Shown one piece after another: positions 11,837-23,310 of a stretch of DNA of 64,000 nucleotides; position 1 is the first letter of the stretch, and each line of letters begins with the position of its first letter. The stretch is taken from positions 9,672,001-9,736,000 of the forward strand of contig CM082579.2 of the NCBI GenBank assembly GCA_040954595.2. The letters run 5' to 3'. Both the position numbers and the translations under genes were made by a program. Under the pieces are notes generated by a model. The model saw only the letters and a list, made by a program, of their open reading frames with translations, made no database searches and was not told where the DNA came from. This stretch comes from Balanoglossus misakiensis (taxonomy: Eukaryota; Hemichordata).

Positions 11837-14800
11837 TCAATGTCTGGCAAATAACTTCTTGCAAACACCGAAATCTTTTGACGGTGGTCTCTCCAAAGAC
11901 ACGTCACAACTGTTGTCTGGAGAGAAGAGTTCCTCGCTCTGAATGTAAAACATGTCACCGCCACTGACTGAGAGCTGAGATTTCTCCGAACATTTACTGA
12001 GTGGCTGAGTGGAACCGAATAAGTCGGGAGTACAAGCTGTCCGACTATCCTCAAAATGCGCAGCAAATAAGACGGAACGTCTGTGCCGTGTCCTTCTGAC
12101 ACTCTGCGTACACGGTATGATGTTGGAATCTCCAAACATACTACCGCTGCTGCGAGAGAACAAATCCGGCGTCTCGTTGAAAGAGCACATTATGCCACTA
12201 GTGTGCAAAGTGTTCGGGGTGGACGATGTTGGTCTGAATAATGGAACTGTCCTCTTCATGTTCCTCGTACTGGGTGGGATGATGCTATCTGAGAACAAGT
12301 CTGGCGTTCCTGTGCATTCAAAGGCAAACTTGCTGTGCTTCGCGCGTCCAGTGCTGTAGTCACTCTCTTTCATCGCGATGTCCGAACACGAGAAACCCGA
12401 ATTGCTGCCTTGGGAAAACAAATCCAGGGTACCCTCCATCTCGTCAAAATCAGACTTTTCCGGGTCTCCCCACAATGACTCCGTAAGTGAACTCTGGAGG
12501 CAACTCCCATCTTGTTTCCCGCCATCACCGTGGCAACTCCTGTCACTCATCCTGACACATGACCTCAGCTGCCCTGCGTCCGGCAACTGACTGTCGGGTA
12601 TATACTGCTGGATCTTGGCATCGATGCCACTCACCGACTCCACAACATTGAGATTCTCTGCAAATTGGACGATTTTCCTCCTTGATGACTTTCCACCCCT
12701 GGAGACTTGTGGTCGGCACAGCGGTGTACTGCATGGATGATACCTCTTCATGGTCAGCACCCCGCTGGCATTTTGAATTTTACCCTCGTTCTGTCTTTCC
12801 CTCCTGGTGTCTGCTGCAGAATCACGCACTGAAACGACAGGGCTGAGCGCACAATTCCTGGCTTTCATTGCATTTCTCGACTCAGAGGCTGTTATTTTGT
12901 TCTCATCATTGCCATTGGTGGAATGGGCCAGCTCTGTTGAACTGCAATGATCGCCACTGTTCAAATTCTCTTTATCATCGTCAGAGTCTAAATCAGCTTG
13001 CAGCGGTTTCTCAGCTCCATATTTATTCTTAGTTTCATCATACTCTGTCTGTTTAATTTCCACTGTCATGAACCCACAAGCTTCTACTTGTTCCTCATGA
13101 TTTGAATTTTTTGTCAAACCTTCTCCGGTGAAACTGCCTTCATGCCTTTTTACTGTCAAATCCTTATTTCCTTCCCCATTCTTTCCTGCTGGCTGGTGAT
13201 ACTCATTTTCAACTTTCTGTAAGAAAAGATCCAAGTCTTCAGAGTAAGGCAGATCATCACCAAAACTAACTCCAGTTTCATCAATTGATGTTTTGCACAC
13301 AGGTACAGTAACAACATCGCTGTATGCAGATGTACGGTGCCCGTTTTCTATGTTGTTTTTGGAATTGTCTCCATCGACAGGATCACAAATATGTTGTGTC
13401 ATTTCCAATCCATTAGCCACAGCACTTTTTTCACACAGAGTTTCTGAACACAGATGCTGGTCGTCCCTGTGTAGTTGACTGTTTTGCTCATCATGATTAG
13501 TTCCTGTGGAGTTTTGTTGATTGTCTGACGGCAAGAGTTGCAGACTTGTCTTCTCCATCAGAGAAAATCTGAGCTGTTCAAGAGACTCTGACAAGTCTTC
13601 TCCACACCCGAGTTGTTCGGCAACCTTTTCTGAGTCAAGCTGCATTGTGTCTTTTTCTCGTTCAGAACTGGCGACTTCACTCAGACTTGGAGTGTTCGCA
13701 TTGCCAGTCTGAATGCATTCAGATGCTCTATTGCATATCGTGTCAGAGACAGGATTTTCGACATCCACGCTGTCTGCCCGAGACTGTTCATTTTGTTGGG
13801 TTTGTTCTACTTTCGCAAGGAAAGCGCTGAGATCCTCAGAGTACGGCAAATCCTCTAAATGTATGCTTTGCTCACACTGCCACAGACGCTGTATTGAATC
13901 ATCTGTCGGTTGACTCAACTCATCAGTGCCAGTAACACTTGCACTGGTTGAAGCCAAGGTGAGATTTTGTGGAAACTGAAGTTCTGGACCTCCTGTTTCT
14001 TTATTATTTTCATCATGACAGTCCATTCCGTCTGCTCCTTCTGCTGGCCCTGAAGTTAAACAATCACAGTTGTCTGTGATGCTGACATCTGACGCTAGCA
14101 ATGTGTGAGTTTGGCGGTGGTTCTGCAGAATCATATAACTGTCATCATCAGTGTCACAGTCACAGGAAACATCCCCAATGCCAGTATCGCTGCAATCACC
14201 TGGGACACAATGGTCAACATCCATGTCCAAGTCAAACTCACTCACCAGTTCACCTTCATTGTCTGTGACTTGATCAGTCATATCAAAGTTTGTCCATAAT
14301 CCCGCTGCTGTGGGTTTTCCGTGCCTTCCCAAGTTGCCCATCTGTTTTTCCACATGTTCACCCCTATCCTTGGATGACAGGCTGGTTGTCTCAAAGGACA
14401 ATTTACATTCCAGACTGTCATCACATGCTAGTGAACTCTGACCCCAAAGGGAACAGAACGAAGGGTCACTCTGAGACGTAGATATAATACTGGTACTGGT
14501 CCTTGCCATGGTAATACTATCTTTTGTCAAATAGCCACTTTCACCATCGTTGACCGTTGTCTTATTCGCCAGGTTTCTGCCTGAGGCATCAACACTTTTA
14601 CTGGTACACTCATTTGCTCCTGACATAGTTGGATGTCCAGTTGCGTCTAATAAGCGACGCAAGCATTCCAATACTGTGGCATTTGCATCATCCACCTTAC
14701 CGTCCAGCCTGACCATCTGATAGGCTATGACGGCAATCTTGTCAGGAAATCCATTAGATCCTGTTGTACCAGCTCTTTCGTGTTTCACTATGGCTTCCAG

Positions 14801-15870
14801 TCGGACAGGTGAGTGGAAGTGTCGCTGTGATGCAGTTCTTTTGGCTGACTGGTGGTTACATTTGAAGCCGAAGAGATACACTGACCCGACAAGACACCTT
14901 TTCACTGCAGTATACAACAGTTCCACAGGTGAGACATCATCATTATCATCATCTGAAATCTTCACCATCATCCTGGAAAGAGATAGATGGAATGCAGACT
15001 TGATTATGAGTGGGAGAAACATCTCCACGATCAGGGCAGACAATCTATGATCATGTACTACACTGTTTGCACGGGAGTATTTGATCAAATTTTAAGTAAA
15101 GTTTATCTCAAGTTTTGGAACACGCATTGCATTTTCAAAACATAGTTCTACCATGCATGCAATGTTCATTCATATATGGCTAGTAGTCACTAGTGATTTG
15201 GTTCTACGCATAGTAGAAGTCAGAAATACCTTTGCAAGCCAGAAGCTGAAATGCCAAAGATGGGCTCCAGACATCTTCCAAAGATTGTCACATCTGAGTT
15301 GAAGCCACGGTCTGACACAGAGAGGTGAAGCCTGTATCTGTAGTTGACTTCGTTTGGAGCATAGTACGATCCACACTTCCTGCACTTGAAACTGTTTCAA
15401 CCAACAAAACAAAAAATGACATCAGTTTTCGTCTGCACAATTCAGCATTATAGCTGCAGTATCTCTGAAACTTCCAAAGTCTGTATTTATTTCATTATCT
15501 GAACTGAGTGTGTATACATGTGTGGGCCATCATGATGTAACTGTCTTCAAGTGCCAGTACTAGCAAGCCAGACAAATGTAAAACATGCTGATCAATCCCA
15601 AGAGATTACTGGGTGAAGATATCGGTCCAATAATTTGGACTTAGTCTGATGACCGTTTGTGCACATATTTATTGTTGTGAATATATGCATGCAGTTGCTG
15701 CATCACAAACTTTGAAATAAATGACTGGAAAATGACATTTCTTCTGACCTTTCCTTTCTTCCTTGTAGTGGAGAAATCTTGCAATAACACACTTCACAGT
15801 AGGCATAGTAGAATGTAGTGTCACTAACTGCTATGACAGAGGCCAAAATCAATGCCCTGTCTTCACCCAT
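11837..15870 (-). CDS. DDIAS: DNA damage-induced apoptosis suppressor (noxin)
   Basis: DDIAS protects cells from apoptosis after DNA damage; its N-terminus resembles the single-strand DNA-binding OB/zinc-ribbon module of RPA1. Three exons join in phase: 15749-15870, 15230-15391 and 11837-14972, giving 1139 aa (human 998). Exon 1 encodes MGEDRALILASVIAVSD, matching the human start (LLASVLALQ). A four-cysteine ribbon (CEVC..CRKC) is followed by NYRYRLHLSV and GRCLEPIFGISASGLQR, clear matches to the human protein. LLYTAVKRCLVG at the start of exon 3 completes the fold. The rest is acidic and low-complexity. The human motif DDLPFSESLNKFL occurs twice here (near residues 462 and 665), and the last quarter carries repeated PDLF motifs. 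It diverges from NARS2 and converges with RAB30. Confidence 0.93.
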
Positions 15871-16789
15871 AGAAACTTGATTTCCAGATCTGCCAAATCT
15901 TGCGGGTCAGTTTCCACAATAAAATACTTGATCTACAGTGCATAGTAGAGTGAAAAAAAATGTTGAGAAAAAAAAGACTGTACATGTCAATATCATGTGT
16001 GGTAACATTTGGAGGCTTACCGGTACAATGTAGCGAATGAGTGGGCAAGTTATGAGTGAGTGAGTGAGTGAGTGAGTGAGTGAGTGAGTGAGTGAGTGAG
16101 TGGGTGAGTGAATCGATGGGGGTGCGTGTAGTGGTTTTCACCTGTTTTCAGTTGTCATATGTCATTGTTAGTAACTTAGTACATGTACTGTGTGTAAAAT
16201 GTTCGGGTGTTTACACTAGTGACTACATACAGACTACAGTCCGGGATACTTTCAGAACGTGTGTTTCGGGAAACGTAGAGTCTTATACTCATCTTGGGAT
16301 TTCATTTTCGCTTCTGTTGTTCTGAAGCATAAACCTGGTTCAAATTTTAGGTACAGTGCGTGCAGCATTTAACTGTAATGACCCGAAGTTCGGATGAGAA
16401 ATACATTCATAACTACCGCTGCTCTTCCGTGATGCTGCACTCCAATCAAACTCATTGTAACATAATTGATATGGGCACGAACATTCGCTATGATTGGCTA
16501 ATAAAATTAAATGCCCTCTAACACACTTGATAAGTATCTGTATGATTATTATATGGTATCTTAGAGGTACTAGATTGTGACATACCCTTTTATGATACAC
16601 GAATATTTGGAGATAAATATACCACTAAGACATTTGTAGACTGTTAATTTGGGTAGAAGGAGTCACATCTCTGAGAAGATACCAATCCATATTACCAATT
16701 TTACAGTAATGTTGCGTTGAGGTACTTTCATACCACCGTTGGACTGTCGTTCGGGTTTGCAGCAGTTGCCGCAAAACAGGGCGAGGTAA
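15871..16789. promoter_or_regulatory. Shared DDIAS/NARS2 upstream region
   Basis: These 919 bp separate the divergent start codons of DDIAS (-) and NARS2 (+) and presumably hold both promoters. I see no strong TATA box. A (TGAG)n microsatellite lies in the middle. No coding exon was found on either strand. Confidence 0.45.
16053..16110. repeat. (TGAG)n microsatellite
   Basis: About 14 near-perfect TGAG units, with one GTGG interruption near the right end. It lies between the divergent DDIAS and NARS2 genes. On the minus strand it reads as an artificial Ser-Leu-Thr-His repeat that is not a gene. Confidence 0.9.
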
Positions 16790-19700
16790 ATGGCGCTGTC
16801 TGCTGCAAACGCGTGGAAATTCTGCTGTCGCACGATTTTCGTTTCCAAGCATTTATTAGGACGTAATTATTGTACGTCTCACACTTTCGTTAAACATATT
16901 CTTCAAGAAACCGCGGAAGATGTCAAGAGGAACGTTCTAGTAAAGGTACTGTTCACAATTCGCAACATTGATTCAAGTGCGTGTGGTACTGTTTAGCTAC
17001 AGTTCAGTAGCTCTGTAGGTTGTGCATCTGAACGATTACACTTACAAGTTACAGTGATCATGATTTGACATTTGGACGCAAAATACTATAGGTTAATTAG
17101 TTTATACTTCCTGATTTAGCTTTGTTACTTCCTTCCGAATACCCTATATTTACCCTTAAGTTGAAAACATTGTACACTTACAGACTAAACCAAAACACGA
17201 ATAACTGAAACACCAAAATGCCTGGTGCCCAGTGTATTTAAATGTACATTGTACGATGTACATCATAACATGTATATTCTCCTATATCACTCAGCAGCTA
17301 TCAATTTCACTGGTACATGTAAAACAAGTAGACGTCAATCACTCTAAAGTTTCATCAATTTGTTATTATTAAATGATAGTCATTAGTTTGCTTAATTTTA
17401 TGAAAAGTTTATGAAAAGTTTGTAGAAATAACCACATAAATCTTAAAATACAGTTCAGTACTTTGAATTATATATTATTAAATACCAGACAATAGTTTAT
17501 CGTTATATTCTAGTAACATCGCAATCATAAATTTTTTTTCACACAGGGCTGGGTTCGTTCTCTTCGATCACACAAAGGAGTAACATTTCTTGATATCAAC
17601 GATGGTTCCTGTCTGAAAAGTATCCAAGTTGTTCTTCACCAAGATTCATTGCCTAGGTGAGTGAATTGTGACAGCAAATTTTACTCATACAGTGTTCTAT
17701 TCAGGATTGTACCAGCAGTGATTCATCTAGAGTCTTGATGAAACACTGCTCATCTTTCATTTATGATAACCCTGTACATCATAAGTTTTCACAACCAAAA
17801 TATTCATTTCAAATCTGATTTTCAATATTAATCCAAAACTTTTTAAAGTTAATTCCTTCTGAACGTTACGTCGATTCCTGAAACAGTCTTTGTGTAATGA
17901 TCATCCTTCATTGTTGCACTTTGTTCCACACAGTGACCTGAGCTATGGCTGTTCTGTAGAAGTAGCAGGCAGACTGGTGCCAAGCACCCACAAAGGCCAA
18001 AGGGTAGAAATTCGGGCAGACAATGTCAATGTGATTGGCGAATGTAATCATGAAGTAAGTCCTCACAAAATATATGTACAATGTAGTTGTAATGCAATAT
18101 TAGGGTGTGTTTCTGAAAAATTCTTGATAACTGGCGTCTACTTTATTTTTTCAAGGCATATCCTTTCAAAGTAAAGACGAGACATGCACAAGATTACACC
18201 AGACAGTTTCCACACTTAAGATGCCGTACAAACATTTTCGGTGCTCTCTTGAGGGTTCGCAATGCTGCTACCATGGCGATACATTCATTCTTCCAAGAGC
18301 AAGATTTTGTTCACATCAATACACCCATTATTACTTCAAATGACTGTGAGGGCGCTGGTGAACTCTTCCAAGTTGAGGTAAGAATGAGTGTGTTTTGATG
18401 GTAAAAAAATAATATAATAGATTTATGTGTTATGTGACACTAAAGCCAACAAACGACATGGACATAAAACTGCTGTCCTGCTAATCATCCTTCACACAGC
18501 ATGACTAATTTCAAATACTTTTGTCACCATGTTTTTGATAGCAGTCAGTGGCATAGCTGATCACCATCAAGAGTAGCCATCAATGTGAATTTAGCAGAGT
18601 AATTGCTTCTGTGTATTAAGAATAATGGTCTTTTCTTTGTATTATTGGTTTCACTGGTACCCAGATCAGACAATTCTGCACGAGCCTGGTTTATAGGCTT
18701 CTGCAGATGTTGCTTTTGTTGCAGCTCTGATATGGCAGGCTGGTCTAACTTCATGTAATACAGACAATCCCATGATTATATGTGTATTGGTAATACTGCG
18801 ATAAACATTCTTAGTATAAAAACTACGTCACTTTGGTATCACCATCACAATTTACTTTAATTTGTTTATTTTTTGCCTTTGAAGCCTAGCAACAAAGCAA
18901 ATAGTCCAGTTGCACAACAGGCTCAAGACACAGAAAATTCTACAGATAATTTTTTTGACAAGCCGGCATATCTCACAGTATCAGGGCAACTCCATTTAGA
19001 GGTCATGGCAAGGTGAGCTGAAACAATGTATCTCTTCAGGATGATAAACATTATATCCTTATTGGTGTTCTGTGCTGTACACTTTCAGAGGCAGGTAACT
19101 TCAGAATCTGTTCTATCTACATGTTCAGACTATTGAAAACAGTTGGGGTGAAATTACAATTACTTAGCTGATGTCTGATATAGTCACCTCAATGTAAACA
19201 TTGGAAGACTTTACAGTCTTCTTGATGGGTCTTGCCTACAAACAATGCGTTACTTTTGATTCCCTCTCAGTGCACTATCAAAGGTGTACACTTTTGGGCC
19301 AACATTCAGAGCTGAGAACTCACAAACAAGGAGGCATTTAGCAGAATTCTATATGATAGAAGCAGAGATTGCATTCACAAGGAATCTGGAAGATATCATG
19401 CAAGTAAGTGTGAGACATTTGATATGTGTGATACAAAGTATCTAAATAAATTAGTTTATGATTTTGTAATTTCACGAATTGAATCAGTACCACTGTAAAC
19501 TCCAAATTGTTGTGGTAGCCCCCATAATACAGTCTCACAGAAAAGTCCGTCAGCCATAATAATTTAATTCTCAAACTAAAATTGAATATCAAGTAAATAT
19601 CAAATGCACCATACAAACATATTCTGGAAATGGCTATGGTGGGTGAACAATCAATACAATTGCATGGATACATTTGAAGATAAGACCCAGAGAAGAAGCT

Positions 19701-22425
19701 CAAATACAAGATCATTGAAAATTGCTGCAAATACGTTTAAAATCCAAATTCAATGTTGAGTGTATACCTGCCCAACAATATTAAACAACTCTTAATGTTT
19801 GCAGCAGGGACTTTCTGTTACATCACATATACATACTTTCTATAACTTCATGTTGTGGGATTGCTGTTTAGGTCATGGAGGATTGCGTAAAATGTGCAAC
19901 TCAAAGAATTCTTGACAGATGTCCAGAAGATGTGGAACTCTTCTTCAAGTATGTCTCTCCAAAACAAAAGGTAACTGTTGGAGTCACTTTAATAAAATAT
20001 AAGATATTGCACAAATTCTGAAGGAGTTTAAAGTGTGTAAACTTAATTTAAGTTATACTGCCAGACTTTTCCACTATTTTTGATAAATCTCATGCCATAA
20101 CATTTCAGGAAATAGTGGATAGAATTCTCCAGAAGACATTTACAAGGTAAGTACATGTACAGTACAGATAAGTGTTTCTGTACCGCTATTGCAAATTGAA
20201 TCACATCAATGGAAGGTGACAATATCCGCCATATTGTTTTCCACGTTTTGTCATTTTCTCAGATAGCGGGTATTCCTTGGCACAGACAAGAATTGTGCTA
20301 TACCTGACAAGCCCTAGGTTCAATTACACACTGAGTGTATATATATACATGTACATAACTATGTCTATTTACAGATTAAGTTATACAGAAGCTATACAGA
20401 TACTACAGAAGAAGAACAAGGGACATTTCCAGTTTCCAACACATGTACGTGAATGACGCTCAGTGTTTGTTGTATCCATAGATGTATAATTAGCTACTTT
20501 ATGACCTCTACATGACCTTACATCCTAGTATTGTTGTTGGCATGAATTCATCAGATTTGTCATAAGATCTCCAAAAAACACCATACATGTAACTGCAGCT
20601 GTGATCCCTGACTTCTGTACTGAATTGCCACTTTGTCCCAAGTTCAAGCGAAATTGTAAGTTTCTTGAATTTTGACTACCACATACTGCCAGGGATACCG
20701 ATGTGTAGGTTCATACACAGGCCATGAAAATGTTTCAAGACATTGGATCACATTTATTGCACATCTGGTTTGGATAACATCTCGAATAATTTTACATATT
20801 CACAAGAAACTGTCATGATGTCATTTGTTGCGAGTGTGACGAGTTCTATAGGAATATGTCATTTAGATGCATTTTTTCCCAATGTTTCTTTTTTGTTCTG
20901 TGTCTGCAGTGGGGTTGTGATCTGCAGAGTGAGCATGAGAACTACCTGGTTCAGCACTGTGGTAACACCCCAGTCTTTGTGACAGATTACCCAGCATGCA
21001 TCAAACCATTCTATGCAAGAGAGAACCAAGATGGCCAATCCACTGTAAGTTAAGTTTCTTTCATTGACAGCATTACAAATGATGTAGCTGTAATTTTGTA
21101 TTTGCCATAGGTATATTTCAAAATCACAGTAAATCAGACAGTGGATGTCGACTGTACATTAAAACAGAAAGTCCCTTATCAGAGCCTGGTGGCATTCATT
21201 ATTGTGATTTGCAGGTTGCTGCAGTAGACTTGCTAGTTGCGGGGGTTGGTGAGTTGTTCGGTGGAAGTCTCAGGGAAGAGAGGCTGGATGTACTCCAGGA
21301 AAAACTCCGAAAACTTGGACTGAAGCAGGAATATGACTGGTGAGTGGCTTTTGTCAGAATATACCATCAACTGGTAATGTTTGTTTTCCTGGAAAAGTTA
21401 GCTATAGTTACCATGGCAAATTGAGATCTAGCCAATCACAGATTTTCAGTGGGTGGCACACGCGAAAAAAAAGCGCCACCATATGTTCTTTAGAACACTG
21501 AAATGCTCCATTTCAGCCATATATGGGCGTATGTAAATTGGAGGTGACTGTATATACCTTTAAAGGTCTCATGCCATGCTTTGGAAAGTTTTCATTTTTC
21601 CACGTCAAAAGCTCACCTAGGGTACCTGTCTATGCATTGCTTATTGTGTCGGTTCCGAAAAATGTGCGCGAATGCCGGAATTTGCCCCCTTTTTTCATGC
21701 CTGTGATCAGGGAGCCACTTCGCACTCGAGCCAGGCGAAGGTATTTGCATATGGACAAACAAGTACACTACGTCGTAGTGTACCATTCTGTTTACAGTAA
21801 AGTGTAATTATCGGTCCATGAGTAATTAAGTCCACAGACAAAGACAAGCTATATAAACAGTGTTCAAAGCAAAGGAAGCCCTTGCCTCACATTGCAGGCA
21901 GAGGATTTACAAAGGTGTGAAAGACTATTTGTCCACATCAAGATAAGTCTTCGGCTTAACTTCGAAAAGCCGAAAAAAATCGACTGAGTTGGGTTAGGGG
22001 TACACGCCCACCCGCCACTTTTACTTGCTTGTTATCTAAGCACAAGGGGCAAAACGCATTGCAAGATAGTAACATACGTTAACTTCAAGACCCAAATAGT
22101 GATTTTACGCGTGGTTGTATAGGGCATGGCATGAGACCTTTAATGTCGCTTGATAAAAATAACTGTGTAGTTATGAGTGTGATGTTTGCAAAATATCAAC
22201 TTTGATCCCTGATTTGTCAGTGGTGCGCGTACGTGGTAATTTTTGACAAAAAAAAAGATGTTTTTGTGTACTCGTTTCAGGTACCTTGACCTACGTCGCC
22301 ATGGATCTGTCCCCCACGGTGGGTTTGGCATGGGATTTGAACGGTTCTTGCAGTGCATTCTGGGAATTGACAACATCAAGGACACCATTCCTTTTCCCAG
22401 GTTTCCCCATTCCTGTCAGTTGTGA
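16790..22425 (+). CDS. NARS2: Asparaginyl-tRNA synthetase, mitochondrial
   Basis: NARS2 charges mitochondrial tRNA-Asn with asparagine using ATP. Twelve exons join in phase: 16790-16945, 17547-17656, 17934-18054, 18156-18377, 18885-19012, 19271-19403, 19872-19970, 20109-20146, 20375-20444, 20910-21044, 21215-21339 and 22281-22425. They give 493 aa (human 477). Residues 1-52 are basic and Ser/Thr-rich, as in a mitochondrial presequence. The OB-fold begins [20 protein letters not shown]. The class II core shows [18 protein letters not shown], motif 2 ([20 protein letters not shown]) and motif 3 ([16 protein letters not shown]); the end is [10 protein letters not shown], almost as in human. Exon 8 is only 38 nt. 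Intron 11 carries two repeat insertions. Poly(A) signals follow at 22775 and 22875. Confidence 0.96.
21438..21562 (+). repeat. Dispersed repeat, copy 1 (NARS2 intron 11)
   Basis: The stretch containing GGGTGGCACACGCGAAAAAA, GCGCCACCA and TGTTCTTTAGAAC is closely repeated in reverse orientation at 47388-47494. The two copies also share ATGTAAATTGG and CTGTATA..CCTTT at the far end. The family is unknown to me. An inverted-repeat element abuts its right end. Confidence 0.75.
21564..22139. mobile_element. Non-autonomous inverted-repeat element with TTAA target site
   Basis: The ends are perfect inverted repeats of at least 16 bp (AGGTCTCATGCCATGC at 21564 and its reverse complement ending at 22139). 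TTAA flanks both sides (21560-21563 and 22140-22143), as expected for a TTAA target duplication of piggyBac-like or similar transposons. It is 576 bp long and encodes no transposase, so it is a MITE. It sits within the last NARS2 intron. Confidence 0.75.
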
Positions 22426-23310
22426 CGAATGCGGATGTCATAGAAATACATGTATTCAGTGATGCTAACCTTTAATACAAGTGGACTTGTTAGACTTCAT
22501 CATCGGGAAGTCAGTAACACTTGTTGCATTTCTACACCAGATTAAAATGATTAAATCAATGTGGGAAATATTTCTGTGAAAATTGTATTGATATTGTCAA
22601 CATGATTTCCCTAGCTGTGGATGCATTTCTATAATTTTTTTCCTCATTTATCATAGAGATGACAGACCTGAAGGGATATTGCACTCTTACTGACAATTTG
22701 CAGACAACAAGCAATAGAAAATACCCCATTTATTATGTAAATTTTAAAAGTCTGGAAAATAGTGAGTTTGTGGTAATAAAAAGTACAATCTTTAGAAAAA
22801 CTGCAGTATTTATTGTTTTATGGCTCGTGTGCACCATTTCCATTATCTACTGTATTCCAATACCTTTCTTGATCAATAAATGTGATTAAGTTGTGGTAGC
22901 TCTAATACTTCGCCTTTACCACTCTTGTCTGACATTATGTTTGCCAAAAAAATCGATCAATCAATCAATGAATATGCATTTCTTGTATACTATATTCAAA
23001 TGTAATCCATATAACAGGCGGATACACCTCTCCTATAAATCAGAACAAAAACATGGTGAGCGTAGCAATAATACTTTCAGTATACAAAACGGTTATCAAT
23101 TACTGTGTCTGGCGAGTTCTTATCATATATTAACATCTCATTTGAATAACAAAAGAGATTAGTGACGCTATGATAAATAGGTAAAGAGAGAAGCGTGGGT
23201 TACTATCAGACGCGCGAAACGGAGTCCTGTCTGTCTGGCACTTTCTGTCTTCGCGCTAACGGGATAGCTTTGCCACGTATTGACTTTGAACCCGCTATTA
23301 TCGCTGCACA
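22426..23310 (+). other. NARS2 3' end and transglutaminase upstream region
   Basis: Two AATAAA signals (22775-22780 and 22875-22880) are good candidates for the NARS2 3' end. The remaining roughly 430 bp before the transglutaminase Met should hold its promoter and 5' UTR; the last 100 bp become GC- and CpG-richer. No other exon or clear TATA box was found. Confidence 0.4.

Noticed and set aside
11671-14481. Multiple plus- and minus-strand frames overlapping the DDIAS large exon
   Set aside because: They are shadow frames of the long DDIAS exon, without family similarity.
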